The notes beneath the pieces were generated by a model, which did not search any database, was not told the DNA's origin, and saw nothing but the letters and a program-made list of their open reading frames with translations. From contig NC_135042.1 of assembly GCF_051020975.1 (NCBI RefSeq), forward strand, positions 10,501,888-10,565,887: a stretch of DNA of 64,000 bases. The letters run 5' to 3'. Positions 34,428-48,108 of the stretch are shown piece by piece; positions within the stretch are counted from its first letter, which is position 1, and each line of letters begins with the position of its first letter. Source of the stretch: Osmia lignaria lignaria (Eukaryota; Arthropoda; Insecta; Hymenoptera; Megachilidae). A program made the translations under genes and the position numbers.

Positions 34428-36302
34428 CTTTTTATTGAATAATATTGCAAAAGTAAGATGATTATTGCTCACGGTTACTCAGTCAACCTTGTCCAAATTA
34501 CGTGTGTCGTTGGAAGGTTCATATACACGAGGGTATTAATTCTTATAATCAATCATCGGTGCTATTGTCAATTGCACAACGACACGTAATCGACGGTCGA
34601 CGAGTTGGCGAGAAAATTCAATCGATCTAGTTCCCTCGATTTATAGTTACACTCGATGAATTACAGCCGTCGGCGAGTATCATCCGACGTTAAAATCGAG
34701 GCTGGATTAACGTGATCTGAAATTGACGCTCGCGGAAATGATTAATTAACAATTTATCTAGTGTAACGATGTGTCGCGTTGCCGTTGATAATTCATCCCG
34801 AATTAATCGAATTGTCTATAATCAATGTGGCTCTATGAAAATAATATAATTGTATGTTGGATTATCAATATAATTAAACAAAGCGCGATCAGCGAGCATT
34901 AGTTAAACGAGTCGACGAATTAAGAAGTTCCCCACGACAAGAATCGTGCTTCTAAATGTTGGACAAGCGTAATCGCAACAGTGTAAGGTCTAACGAGCTT
35001 AGCAGGTACGAAGGGAAAGAAGAAACGGCTAGTTCCTCGAAGATCCCTATGGAACTGTTGGCGATGAGACACTACGCAAATGGAGTATCCGCGTGATTAA
35101 TTCAGAACTCTCGAGGGCGAGGATGGTTATAAAGCGAGAGGGACACAAAAGCTGTGCTTTTGTTCTTATTTAACACGTCGCAATCCCGAGATAAGGGTCA
35201 CCAGTGTACAATGCGCGGCCTCTAGAATTATTTCACTCTCCATTCAAATTCCTTTCGTTTCTTTCCTTCGGATAAATAAATTTTCCTCTGGAATGCCGTG
35301 CATTTTCAACAGTTTAAAAATGTTTATCCACGTATCGTAGAAGTATCGAGACGAAGCAGTTGAAAGAAATTGACGTTTAGTTGATTTCCTGCCTATAATC
35401 AGTGTTTCACGTCGCATCGTCGCATCAGTCAGGAACGCACTTCCCGCCTCGTAGTAATTATGCTAATCGTTCTAATTGCAATTATTCGGCTGCGTACGCT
35501 GTTCCAACAGAGTGTAATCGATAGCGATACAGTAGCGGAGGATCTCTGACCCGGTGTAAACAAAGTTTCGACAAGTTTCAGTCGGGCGAATGGAGGAAAG
35601 GCTCGCTAGCTCGTCCAGGTATTTAACAAACGCAAGCAGCTTCGTACTGGAGGATCGATCGTATGCTCGTGACCGAATTCGCGAAATATTTAACTAATTT
35701 AATTAACGGAGTAGCTAGTGGTTCGAGTTCTACTTAACCGCGATTAAACGTAACGAACGGTTGCAAATTTCGAAACGTCCAGCCAAGGATGAGTATTACT
35801 TAATTCGATGAAAGGAGAAGCAAGGTAATTTATCGAATTCCTTCTTCCAATATTATATGTAAAGGCATTTAATATTTATTTATTAAACAAACTAGCAGAA
35901 ACGAAAGCGAGGTATCTCTCTCGTAAGGATAATTTTCACGATTCAAGGAGCAAGGATCACCAGTTTGATAACTTTGCTCTTAATAGACGTCCCCTTCAGA
36001 GAACTATGCGTGTCTGTCTCTGTTTCAATGTTTCACTATCGTCACATTCGTCGCTTTTGTGCCCTCGAATCGGTGCTGTACTTGGAGACAATGGTCCCAT
36101 TAATCATGTCATTAGATCAGGATCCGAGCTGGAAATTCGAATGGCGCATACACGGACCCCCTAGTCGGTTCTTGCCCCATGACCCGTGAACGTGGAAAGG
36201 AAATTCGCTCCAACGATTTCGAACATGGCATATTCTCGAGCTATTCACGGATCGATCGGAACCTTGATTTTCTCGGCAATCGGTGTTTCGCGTTAAGAAC
36301 CT

Positions 36303-36330
36303 TTCTTCTTCTTCTTCTTCTTCTTCTTCT
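36303..36330. repeat. (TTC)n microsatellite, about 9 units
   Basis: Perfect TTC repeat. On the minus strand it encodes a Glu-run in a chance frame. Confidence 0.9.
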
Positions 36331-36882
36331 ATGACTCGCAAAAATGCGAGAAAATTCCAATCGCGTTAGACGAGAAGCACTCTAAAGCAGCTTTTAAGCT
36401 CGTAAAGAAGACTCCTCGCTTCGATCGTGATAATCGTTGCTGGGCAATCACGTTAATGCACGAAATATAACGACCCACTTTCCAGCTGACGTGATTTCCG
36501 TGCCGAATAATTCAAGAAAAGGGCTCTTTTCTCTGACGATGAATTCGAACGATGAAAGGTTCCCACGAGTAACACCCATTTACCCGGGTTGCCGGTTATT
36601 TTCGGCAATCGTAGTTTCGGTATCGTTATTGCACCGTTAGGAATCGAATTGTATAGCGAGGAAAAATCGTGTCCGCAGCGAGCATACAGGCTTGGTTAAA
36701 CTCCATATTTTATTACGGTGGTCTCGCGTATGCAATTATATCTCCATGCAAATGATCCGAGCCCCGAATTAGCAACGCGACCGATTAATTAGCGTTGCCG
36801 TTGCTGGTAACGCGAGTCGCATCTGCGGGAATCCTTGTCGATCGATCGATACCGAGCGAGTACCAAGTGGAAGCGAGCGAGC

Positions 36883-36898
36883 GAGAGAGAGAGAGAGA
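36883..36898. repeat. (GA)n microsatellite, 8 units
   Basis: GA dinucleotide run following an imperfect GAGC run. GA tracts can bind GAGA-type factors, but no functional claim is made. Confidence 0.85.
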
Positions 36899-37309
36899 AA
36901 GAGGGAGTACACTGTCACGGCGAGTGATTGCAGCTGCAACAGCAATTAGCATAATCGCGACGGAGAGGCATTTCTGTGGACGAGAAGGATAAAGATAGAT
37001 GCACCGAGAGAGAAAGAGAGGAGGCTAGGATGATCGACGACATTTTCGTTTGCGTGAAGCCACATCCTCGTTATCCCTAGAGCCACGCTAGAGAACGATC
37101 CATCGATCAGAGATCGACGACGGCACCACGGAATTAGAACAAAGAGAAGTCATTGGCAGACGAGAGAGATTGAAGGACCGATAGTTTCGAGCTCCCCAGT
37201 TTATCATCGATTGCGAAACGTTCTAATCTCCGCTAATTTTCTCAACGAGAATTTCACTTTTTTTCCTATCCTGTACAAGTTTCGCGATGAAACATTTCAG
37301 GGAGAAATA

Positions 37310-37385
37310 GTTTCAACCCCTGGCTGGATTTGAACCCCGGCCAAATTAGAGCAACTCCAGCGCGTTATCAAGCTATTTTATAAAA
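37310..37385 (-). repeat. tRNA-like sequence (SINE or tRNA relic)
   Basis: On the minus strand TAGCTTGATAACGCG at 37375-37361 resembles an A box and GGTTCAAATCC at 37336-37326 matches a B box, about 27 bases apart. The T stem pairs poorly and no acceptor stem is seen, so a working tRNA is unlikely. It may derive from a tRNA-headed SINE. Confidence 0.45.
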
Positions 37386-40300
37386 ATATAAGGGATGTTA
37401 AAGAAATTTCACCGGCTACACTTTACGTCCTATTAATTGAAAATTAAACACGGTCTTCCATTCGGAGTATAAAAAAGAAACGAATAAATGGCGGGGTCGA
37501 GCCATTTCGCATCCCGACGATGTTCCATTCCCGATGCCTATTTACCCAGCCGAGGGGGTATATCGTGCTCGGGACGTAATTTTCAGGATGGCGAGATATC
37601 ATCCCTTTCGCGTGCCATTCTCACCCTTCTCAACCCCCCCGTCCAGCTCTCCCCTTTCGACGGACTATATTAAGGATTCCAGAAGGATGCTGCCGTATCC
37701 AGGAGGAGAGGCTGGATCCAGCTTCCTATCGACGGAGGTTGGCTGCGGCTTAGGGGAGGTGGGTCGGGGTTGGCTGCAACGCGGCGCGATGCTAAATGAG
37801 CATTCGCCGCATTCAATTCGGTCTTCGTCTTGCCGGAGTCGCGGAAAAATGCCAGCCAGTGTGCATGACGCTTTATTAAGTTTGAATTGAACGAACGAGG
37901 GAAGCAGAGGGAATAGAATGTCTAGCTGAGTGGGGTGTCGATGGAATTAAAACGCTTCCGAAGGAAGGATCCTTGGAATGTCGAAAAAAGAATCTGCCTG
38001 TTCAGCCTCGCGTGTCTGCCGCGCGTGAAAACAATCGCTGACATCGACGGGTCTGCTTTTCCTTTGAAAATAATCTCGATTGTTCGCCCGGATCGCCATC
38101 TTTTTTTCCTTCCTTTCATCCGGAGTCGAGAGATCGCGCAGATGCAATTCATTTACGAGAGTAATTGACGCGTTAATTAATAATCGAGTCGGTGAAAGGT
38201 GAGAATAAAAACTGAATCGCGATGGAAAAGGTTGTTATAAAACGTTCGTTTCGTGCACGCGGCGAGACTCGAAAATGAAAATCCATTCGTCAACATGGTA
38301 ATTCTTTCCGGCCGCCGAGCGTAATAGACTATCGTTTGCTCGACGACCATCCGAGACCGTGTTCCATCCCTTATTTTCACAGCCCTTCCGTTTCCTCGAG
38401 AGATCCTCGCGTCCGTTTTTAACTCATTACCGCCACCTCTAATTAGAAGTACCGGCGACTAATTCCGCGGATCCTTTTCCTTCCTTTCCTCTACCTACCA
38501 GCGGCCGGAAAATTAAAACGCGCCGAAATTCCCACCGCGCGCCGAGAGTTGCCGGTGCACTTTAATGGAGTCCCGTGCACACGACATCCTCGTGTTGCCG
38601 CATAACGCGAACGCAAACACGGCGAAGAACGTGATTCACGTCGAAACTGTAAACATTTTTTAAATGGGTCCCTTTTGGACCATGCGGAACCTTGCTCTAT
38701 GATATATATTCTTGTGTAATTACGTTTCTGTCGGGGTGAAATCTTTTTTTAACTGCTTACCGTGTCTCTCTCACTGACAGCCAGAGATTTTCCAGCTTTT
38801 TATTGCAAAACTGTCTTAAAACTGTGGAAATGAATCACCGGTAACGCGATAAAAGCCATCTATTCGTCTACTCTGCATTACATAAATTGATCTGCCAGAA
38901 GCAGAATTTAAGAGTTGTTTTACTTAGCGGTAGAAGCGCGTTTCACTGTTCCATTTCAACCGGCCGTCCCTCATCCGGCAACGTTTTCTGTTTCGCGATC
39001 TCGTCGAAATATAAAACGCGGAGCGGCTGGGAAAGAATGGCATTGTTTCTTTCCGCGGATTATGCGAGCGAGCATTAACATAAGACGGGACAGAATAGCG
39101 GGAACACTTAACGAGATTTTAACGAGCATCCAACGCGTCGCTAATGCCGGCCTGCATCGCAATCGTCGCAGTTTCCGGCCTCGAATGCGCCGCGTAAAAG
39201 TTCTTCCGGTCTGGCCAGCTTAACGATATTAATTATGCGTCGAACGGCAGACTCGAAGAATGCATTAACGAGAAACTTCTTGCCGGTCCCGGCTATGGAA
39301 ATTAATTAAAATTCTTACCTTGCCTCCGTGCCGTCGTAACGACGTCATTTTCGACTCTTAACGAATTCAGACGATGCTCCATCTATTCCATTCCGCTTTC
39401 TGTAACATCAAATGTTCGATATTAGCAGCGAAATCGAAGCACCTTAATCTTTCTTTTTATCATAGTGGGTGACGATTCGTGGAAATTATTCCCGTTTTTC
39501 CTGGCCTGTTGTATACAAGCGGGACAAAGGGAAATGGAAAAAAATCGCGCGGTTCCGGTATTAATTTAATTCAGGGCGAATACCGAGCAGTCTCGACTGT
39601 ACGTAGAAATTCTAGCCAATTCTAGGATCCGACTGCCGTAAAAATTCTTAGGAAAATCTGAAAATATTATACGCGGGAGCAAGTGAAAATATTCTGATTA
39701 CTTTCTATTCCACTCGAAATCTAATATCTATTATTCTCGCTTCCCTACTTTGCTTGAATTTCTCAAAAATGAACTCCTCGTGAAACTTGAAACATCGAAA
39801 TTTCACGAGAAGCTATTTAAAAATGAAGAAGATTTAGAACGAAACGAGTCCGTAAATGCAGAAAATCCGCTTGGCAACTGTTTTTCCCTAAATCGCGTAA
39901 ACCGCGCGCGATTTCTCTCACTGCTTTCACGGCATGGATTAAACGAATTCGACACCGTAGGGAAAATCCATCGTCCTTGTTCCTCTGGATGCGCGGGTGT
40001 GTGGTGCACCATCGTGCAGCATCGATCAACCGATGTATTTTCAAAACATTCCTGACGTGGATTTTTAACGCAGACCAGCTCGTGCCGACCGATGCTATGT
40101 CACCAATGGCAGTCGGGCCGATATATCGGGCATTTAATAACGCCGGTATTCGAAAAATGCTCGCGCCAGAAATTTCATGGAAATCGAGCCGGGAAAAGTT
40201 CGTTCGATAGAACAGCCAGGGAAACCGCCTTCGCTTTTTCCCCGATAACCGAACGATCGCTAAATTCAATCGTGCGGCTACTTCGTTGGCTGACTTTTCT

Positions 40301-40927
40301 GCGGCATTTATCGGGAAACATTAAGCAACATATCCATCACCGTGAAGAAATAATTATTCGACGCTTTGTCACGCGGGAAAATGGTGTTTGCGCTCCTGTT
40401 GACTTTATCGTTCGACGTGTATCAGATCGGTAGGTAGGACGAATAGAAATGGAACAACCTGGGGCATAAATTCAGTGGGGCGAAGTCATCTTGTAACGAG
40501 GTCGGGAAATCCGTGTAATACCCGGAAAATCTGATCGTTTGGCTAGGGAATTACGTAAACGGTAATTCGAGAAGGCAGAACCATCCCCTGGAATCTCTGT
40601 GTCAGCTGCTACACGTTGGCTTTGCCACGCGGATACACGCTCTTCCCTTTCAGGATAATAAATCACCGAACGATTTCTCGTCGGCATCGAACGGGGACGC
40701 TTTTACCTTCGGTTTTAACGTGGAAAACGTAGCAATAATTCATTTGCATCGTTAAGAGATTTGAAAAACGTACAGGTATCGTGAAGCTTCTGTCTTTTGA
40801 ATAAAACCAACAGTTCCTGGCCATCGAATTAAGAACACTAGAAATTTTCAGCATTTTTCACGTTTTCCTGTAAAATTAAAAGGCCTGTTCAAATTGTAAT
40901 AATATAATGTATTAGCTACTAACATAA
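37386..40927. other. Intronic, nothing recognised
   Basis: Frames of up to about 150 codons (39817-40269 minus, for example) overlap one another on both strands and lack any family match. No repeats were drawn. Confidence 0.5.
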
Positions 40928-41125
40928 TTAATATCTTGTATTTTCACCCTTTGCTTTGATTACACTTTGTATTCTTTTCGGCATGCTTCGTACGTTGCTT
41001 TTTATATCTTCGTTATTTTCCCAAATATCTGTAATTTTCGTTTTCAATTCCGATAATGTGGTGCTTGGAGAGTTGTAAACAAGTTTTTTGAGTAGGCTCC
41101 AGGCAAACACTCGCCAATAGAATTT
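40928..41125 (-). pseudogene. Tc1/Tc3-like transposase C-terminal fragment
   Basis: The minus-strand frame reads WSLLKKLVYNSPSTTLSELK and then SMPKRIQSVIKAKGENTRY before a stop. This matches the C-terminal end of Tc1-family transposases (W..LK..VY....T..EL and SMPRR...VIKAKGGHTKY in the family). The catalytic DDE residues and DNA-binding domain are absent: upstream, at higher coordinates, stops interrupt all frames. It is a truncated, inactive copy. No inverted termini were located. Confidence 0.85.
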
Positions 41126-42024
41126 TATTTTCATCACAATAGTAACAAATCGTTATCAATGTATCTAGTAATAATTTGAATGACCTAAGACAATCTTCCA
41201 TATATTCCATAAAAGTGAAATTCTCGTACGTGGTACTGATTCGATAACCAGGGACTGTAGATGCTCTATCGATGCACTCCGCCGACTTACCACGAGTAGA
41301 ACTCGTTTTCCATTAAGCGTACGTCTATTTATACGGAATGTAGAGGCGATGGAACAGATAGCGGCAACAGACCGCGAGCTATTGATTTCGGATTGCGGTC
41401 AGAGCCCGGTGGCTTTTGTCAAGAAGATTATAGCACGAGCCACCCCTCCCCCTTGGGTCTGGTCATCCCCGATGCTAGAGCAGCGTTTCTCAAAGTACAA
41501 GCTATTCTACCAAATCCCTATCAGAATCTTACGATCTATCGTTTGCCATTTCATATAGTTCGTTTTCAAATCCAACCCAATTCTTATACAGAGTTACTGG
41601 AAGCTTTAAAAAGTCTGTTTAGAATCGTGATCAAAGTTTCTCGGCAAGACTTTGCGATACGCAGGTGCGTTTCATGTTAATACTTTAGGTTTATTCGAAA
41701 AAGCGAAACGACAAGGTCTGAACTCGACGAAAGTCACGTATCAAGCGTCTATAGTGTTGGAAAGTTTGAGAAACGTTACCCGTCCCCTTCCATCCTACCA
41801 GCAGCTATGGAATCTGTCCATCAGTTAGTCGTGTTTCTAGCCTTTGACTCGCGGAAGCCCGTATCTGCGTTTCGACTTCCTTTAAAGCACTACGACCAGA
41901 AGGATTGTCCTTGTTTCCCTGCACTTTATGCTCGAGATTCTCGCGGAAAATTGCTCGACTTGTTATCCGAGATTCGTTTTTGTTGCGACAAAGAAACGTA
42001 ACTCGACGAATCGGTTGAAGACAG
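41126..42024. other. Intronic, nothing recognised
   Basis: No gene or repeat was identified in this stretch between the Tc1 fragment and the palindrome. Confidence 0.5.
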
Positions 42025-42236
42025 TGTAGCGACGCGCGTGAAACCACGGCCGGGACCGCGCCAATCAGGCGCGAGAGTGGCTCTGATTGGTTCGAGCATA
42101 TTTCTCGATCGGCACTCTTGGAGGTCCGCGCGAAAGAACCTAGAGGCCTTCAAAAGTGGCGATCGGGAAATAAGCTCGAACCACTCTCGCGCCTGATTGG
42201 CGCGGTCCCGGCCGTGATTTCACGCGCGTTGCTACA
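42025..42236. mobile_element. Near-perfect 212-bp palindromic element
   Basis: The left arm starts TGTAGCGACGCGCGTGAAA and the right arm, inverted, starts TGTAGCAACGCGCGTGAAA. The arms match over about 55 bases with two differences, including GGCCGGGACCGCGCCAATCAGG, and then continue through GTTCGAGC-TATTTC-CGATCG with one 10-base insertion (CTCTGATTGG) in the left arm. There is little loop. The structure is typical of a foldback MITE. The target duplication is unclear. Confidence 0.8.
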
Positions 42237-45200
42237 ACAATAACTGGAAGTGACCTGGAGAAAGGGGTTTTCTATATTTTCGGCAGAATAAATTTATATA
42301 CTTAATACGTTATCAGTTTCGAAGCTTCAGGCTAGCGTGAAAATCAGTGTGAATAATCGTTCTGTTGGTGAGAAAAAAAGAAATGCCAGAAGTCTGAAGC
42401 GTTTCAGTAGGATGAAGCTTGACAAAAGCTCGCCGAAGGTGTTTCGGAAACAGCGTTCCAGTTTGCGCCCGCAGTAACGTGGCTCGCGATTCGCGAGCAG
42501 ACACAAAACGGTCGCAGCCGTGAACGACAGGCCTTTTTGTTTGCCGTAGCTTTCGCAGATTGAGACGCTGCGGAAAAGAAAGGAGTGGGGGCGGGCAGGG
42601 GTTGGTCGGAGGTCTGCGACGAGGCAAGCAAGTGAATGAGGGCAGCGAGTGTGTGGAAGGTTAGAATGTAACACGCGAGCGGACGACACAATAGGGAAGG
42701 CAGGAACAATGAGCCGCGTTATACGTCTGCACGGTGTATTGAAGACGGATTCTATGGAATAAGTTTAACTGTACCGGGCTGGCGCGGTAATTGGAGATAC
42801 GTCGCGGAAGCTGGAATAAGGATCCGCATGGAGTTTCTGAAATTCCTGCTGACTGGCCGCGAGAAGAGGAGCCTTATTGGAGGAAATACGATCGAGCTTC
42901 GGTTACGAGTTGAATTTCCTGGAATCCCTGCAACCGATGCCTCGTCGAGTCACGTAGAAGGATAGACGGCTGGATCGAACGGGCTCGTTGCTGCGACAAG
43001 AATGGAAGAAGAGACTTTGGATGTCGCTAAAGGGTTTAGGGTTGGACAAGTTCAGTCCTGGACACTCGATGCCACCAGGGACAACTGAATCACGGTTTTC
43101 ACGATAACAACCCCGTTCCGAGGAAACGGCAAAAATGAAAATGCCGATGTAGATGGAAAGCCGTTAAGGGAATATACTACCCTGACAGTTATATTTTCAT
43201 TTTCATGCTCTTTTTGTCGAGGGAAAAATAGTTAAAACGGAATAATCTTGTGATTCAGTGGGAAGCAATTCATATCGATTCGAGGCAAGCAGAAGCAGCG
43301 ACGTCTGCGATTGAATTATCGGCCTCGATGCATTTTACATCGCGAATTCGATTGTGATCGATCAGCCGTTGTGGCTCCTTTTACTCGGATTCCCAAGAGA
43401 ACAGTGAGAAACAGTAGGAGGTTTGATTGATCGATCGAATTATCTCTGACGAACGTGTCGGTTATTAAATAAAATTGTGTTTAACGCTTCAGGGACGTTA
43501 GATTAGGTGAAGCTCGGTATTCTAATCGATATAGAAAAGGATGGAAGAAGAATTTGGTGAAATGCCAGCGAGCGTTCGTCGATTTTCCATTAAACCTTCG
43601 AGAAGTCTCGTCTCGGAAAGGTTCTTTGTTTCGAAGATTAATTAACGCTCGGTGCCAAACGACGTTGTCGTCGATGTAACGGAGAGCCACGAAAAGTCAA
43701 CCGGGTAACGAGAATTGGAGCGTGATTCTCCGATGGGGATCCTCGGAATCGGGCTTTTTTTTCCCGGCCAACGTGTCCGAGATTTTCTCTCGGAAGCCGA
43801 AAATCCAATTACGACCGCGGCGCAAGCGGAATTTCATTTCCGCGAGAGTCGCGTGTATCTTGCCGCTCTCGTGTATCGCAAATCGAACGCGTTTCTGTTC
43901 CACGAATAACGCGATCAAAGCGAACGTTTTCCCAATCACTTCGCTCCAACCGTATTATACTTTTGGTGTTAACGCGTTGAATCCCATGGGGTGCTCTATC
44001 AATTAGCTTGGATTTAGCAATTTCTATTCTGTTAATTCAACGTTTCTGTTCTTCGAACAAACGAGTAGAAATACGTACCTACATGGGCGTAAGTAGTTTC
44101 GTGTATCGATAAGCTGTCGCTCGAAGCCTCGCAGGAGGCAACATTCGCTCGAGGCAAATTAACCGTGTCTTATCTGGGCCATACATGCGACACAGAGCTG
44201 AGACATCCTGTCCCTCTGCATATACATACGTGTCCCCTCTATTCACCGTAACCCCTGTACATCTATAACTAACGTCCCATTTGATACTGAAATTAGCATG
44301 TTATGCAGCGATGCTCCAACTATTTGCCTACACATCGTAGGATACTCGTAATTATACGAATTCTGGCTCGTTCCTTCCGGTTGACCAGTAAGGAGACAGT
44401 GTCACCGAGTTGGTGAAACGAGGCATCGGCCAGAAGGGAACAAGGGAGCAAGAACAGGTGCTCTATAGCGAACAAGTTTCCTTTTTTCCAGAAGTCGAGC
44501 GGAAAAAGGTCTGTCGACGACACTGGATTCTTAACGGAGGGTCGAGGGTTGGAATCGATAACAGAGGATCTCGCAAAAACAACGAATCCACGCAAGAATA
44601 ACAGTAAAAAGGGTGCAACCGTGCGAAAAGAATGTTCCCGCTAAGAATAATTTCTCCGGTGACAGATCCTCGCAAGAAGAAGCGTCGGGGAAAAAAACGT
44701 GAAAGAGTTCGCTATGGTCTACGTGGTTCGGCAAGTAGCGTTTCTGAGTGCGATTAGATTTTTCAGGGATAGGAATCTCGGCTTCTCGAGATGGATTTCT
44801 TTCGAGTTTGCACGATTTCCAACTTATCTTCGTCGAGGAGGTAGAAATTTTTCGCAGCAGTTCGTGCCCTTCGAAAATAATTAATCCATCCGTACAGTGA
44901 AAAGCTACGTATCGTTCCGAGATCACGCGATACACCATTTAAGGATCGTTCGATCAATCCCCTACAATTCGCGCAAAGTTCAGCCACGTGTGAACCGAAA
45001 TTCAAAGCGAAATAACATGTATCTACCAAAGAAAGCAGCCATTGTGAATCGAAACGTAAACACGACACGCGGTGGACCAAGCATAAAAAAAAAAAGAAAC
45101 GGGAAAGGATTATCTGGGTGCGATCAGGCATCAACTGGTTTAGCAGTTGGCGTCGATAGTGCAGGGAAAAAACTCTGCAGCCCGTATCGAATGCAACGGG

Positions 45201-48108
45201 TGCACGTGGAATTGCAGCAGGGCGAATAAATAGAGGCGTGCAGAGGGTACACGGTGACCATTTCAAGTTTCCCTTGACGCTCTAGCACCCTATTAACCGT
45301 ACTGGGTGCACGCCACCCTGGCCCATCGGTATTAACGAAAACGACATTTATACCATGCTCGTCGACAGCCACGCTTAATCAACTAACATTCTAATTACAT
45401 TATCTCTATACAAAGACTGTATGTAAAACAAGTTAAAGTGAACTAGAGCGAGAATTGCTCTAGAGCCAACCCTTTTTCAGCCATTTCCGGTCAGATCGGA
45501 AGTGATCGGGAATTATTTAGATAACTCTTACCGTTTGGCCTGTACAAAAGTGACATAAAGTCTAAATGCTACATCCCCCTTCTCAAGATTTTCAATCTTA
45601 GATGCGGGTTGGCTAATAAACGATTTAATTAAAAATTTCTCTTTCATAATTCAGAATAAGAATGAAAAAGTGTAGGAAATACTGTGTAGAGTAAAAAACG
45701 CTGCAATAGAGGTAGAAAATAAAATTGAGGGAACACTTATCGAGGTCGAACGAGCCGTCCAATCGGTTGAACCCGAAATTAATCAGGCTTCTATTAGCGT
45801 GTGCTCGTGCACAGGTATCGGCGGCGCAAAGAGAAAAATCTTTATGGCTGCCTCGGTCGAGAGCCGGGAGATTTATCGTTGGCCCTTGTATCTAGCCGTG
45901 GCTGCGTGTGACAGGAACTCGATAAAATACTCGTGTAATAAACAGGGTAAACGCAAATTTATATGGAACGGTCTGGCCGGCTCTGCACGCTGCATTAACC
46001 TCTGTCCGCTCGATCACTTATCGTTAGCGAAGCCAGATTTTCATCGAATCGCCCATTCGATCGGTCTCGACCTCCCTCTACATCTCTATATGTATATATC
46101 GTATCGGTTCGGTTTCTATAAAGGCAAAGATATCAATCAGCTTTCCTTTTCTCATTCACGTTGTCGAACGCTCTCGATTGGGAATTGCTCGTCAAATATA
46201 CAGGGAGAGACGTTTGCAATTAACTAATTTTATTTTATTTTATTTTATTTTAATAGACGGTACAAGTTCCATTAGTGTACATAAATGAATTTTACAAAAG
46301 CAGATGACCGAAAAGAAGGATTATATGTAGGTAGGGTGACAAGTCGCATAACCTAGTCTGGTAGAAGTTTTTCAATCGAATTTCTAAAGAAAGTTACGTT
46401 ACTTGTGTAAGGGCGGCATTGCCCAGGGCCACCACGCAGGTACAGCTGTCCCTGCGTTTTCCTAGATACGCACGAATGTTTATAACAAATGAATTGGACG
46501 ACGCCGATGTACGGCATTCTCGATCGAGAACAAAAGGAATTTGCTACGTGACACGTGCGATTTACGGGATCATGTGCAGAAAAGCAAGATGTATAGCGAT
46601 ACGGGTGAAAAGTTCGCAGAGATCTAACTATTCTCATTGGAGCTTAGAAATTTATCAGCTCGAGAAGTAAAAGATTGTAAAAGATTAATTTTTATTTCGA
46701 GGGCAGATGCTGAATCTTACGATTCCCTTAGCCAAAGGCTTTGCTTGGTCTGTGTTTTTTTTTTTTTCAAGTTCGAAGAGGTTGTAGCTGTGATAGAGTT
46801 TGACGAAAAGATTTCCAGACACGTTTTCCCCGACGTCGTTCAAGGATTGCGTTACGACGAGCCACGTAGGCTGGCTGGAAATCGGCTTTGCGTCTTCCAC
46901 GATAAAATTTCTGCTTGTCAGGTGGAGAGGAGAAAAGAAAAGGCCGGAATTATCATGGCGTCGAAACGCCGCGAAGAAGAAGGGGGCGCAATCTCTGACA
47001 AGGAGAATACGCTTGCAAATCACATTTCCCGGCGAGCTGATTGCTCGCTTCGAACACGCTGATCGCGTTACTTTAACGCGTAACTGCGACCGTGTACCCA
47101 GGATCATTCTCGATATTGGCTTCGTCATTGGGAACGATCGTACTGCTAGGTCGTCGAAGAAAAATTCAAGAAAGCACACGAACACTCGCCGGGATCGTTT
47201 CTCGGATTCAAACGAGCCGGAGACAAAGGTCTGAAAAGTGGCGGAACAGGATTCCTAGCACGAATCCTCGTTCAGGATAATATCAATCGTTCGCAGGAGA
47301 TCACGACTCGCGTAACTCGCGACTATCCTTGCGAATCCATCGTTTAACGAATAGAACGAGGTCCACCTTGCGATTTTCTCGCCTTCTATCGCGTGCATCG
47401 TTAAAACGCGATAACAAGGAGCAAGAACAATTTACTTAATATTTTGCAAATATTTCAGAGCAACGGAAGGGGAAGAAATTACGCAATAGCCAGAAACGTA
47501 AAGAGCAACTGTTGGCCGTTGAAAATCGTTCGGTCAGTGAGACCTTTTCGTCCTCGATTCCATCGGCGCGTTGGCTCGAGGCCAATCGGCTCCAATACGC
47601 GCGATCAAACGGATCCATTGAATTCCAGCTCCGAGCAGGAAGCTCGTAAAGCTTAGATATTAAATTTACAAGCTATTTCGTTTAATCGCTCGTTCGTTCG
47701 TCCCGTTTGTAAGCGCCTCCTCCCCGAAGGGAACGTTCGATTTCGTGCTTTTAAGATTCCTACCGATCATCGTACCTCGCGTTTTCAATCTACACCCTCC
47801 CTCCGGACGGACGCTTTCATTCGCGAGTTACTCGACGCAGCCTCCTGTTGGAGAAGTAAAAGAAACGAGCTTAGGAACGTTTTCGAGCACCGTTATCGTC
47901 GTTCCGAGCGTGTAAAAGGGTTACTGCCTCGTAAGGAAGTCTTCCAGCCTGGGAAATAAGAATAGGTGTAAAAATCTCGCTTCAGGGGCGGATGCTTTAC
48001 GCTCGTTCCAATGTAGGGCGTGACTGGAAGACGAAAGAGATGCAGGGATTTTGAGCGGATACTGCTTGCTGATACAATTTCGATAAGAATAACAAGAGCG
48101 TAATATCC
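42237..48108. other. Intronic, with an (ATTTT)n run
   Basis: Several frames of 130-167 codons occur (44763-45266 minus, 46685-47185 minus), but they overlap frames on the other strand and show no domain. ATTTT repeats lie at 46226-46252. A 10-base inverted pair (AGCCAACCC at about 45471, GGGTTGGCT at about 45607) was noted but is too short to call. Confidence 0.5.
46226..46252. repeat. (ATTTT)n microsatellite
   Basis: About five ATTTT units in tandem, near-perfect. Confidence 0.9.

Larger units (their letters stand above)
34436..37309. other. Intronic, with two microsatellites
   Basis: No gene was recognised. Numerous TTAATTA-type motifs are scattered at 34700-36800 but no defined element could be drawn. 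A TTC repeat lies at 36303-36330 and a GA repeat at 36883-36898. Confidence 0.5.

Noticed and set aside
37310..37385. Functional tRNA gene on the minus strand
   Set aside because: A- and B-box-like motifs are present, but the T stem pairs poorly and no acceptor stem forms.
44763..45266. 167-codon minus-strand frame
   Set aside because: Overlaps several frames on both strands and has no conserved motif.
45471..45616. Possible small transposon with AGCCAACCC inverted ends
   Set aside because: The inverted match is only about 9-10 bases and no target duplication was seen.
46685..47234. Overlapping 166-, 144- and 141-codon frames
   Set aside because: Mutually overlapping frames on both strands show low stop density rather than coding. 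No family resemblance.
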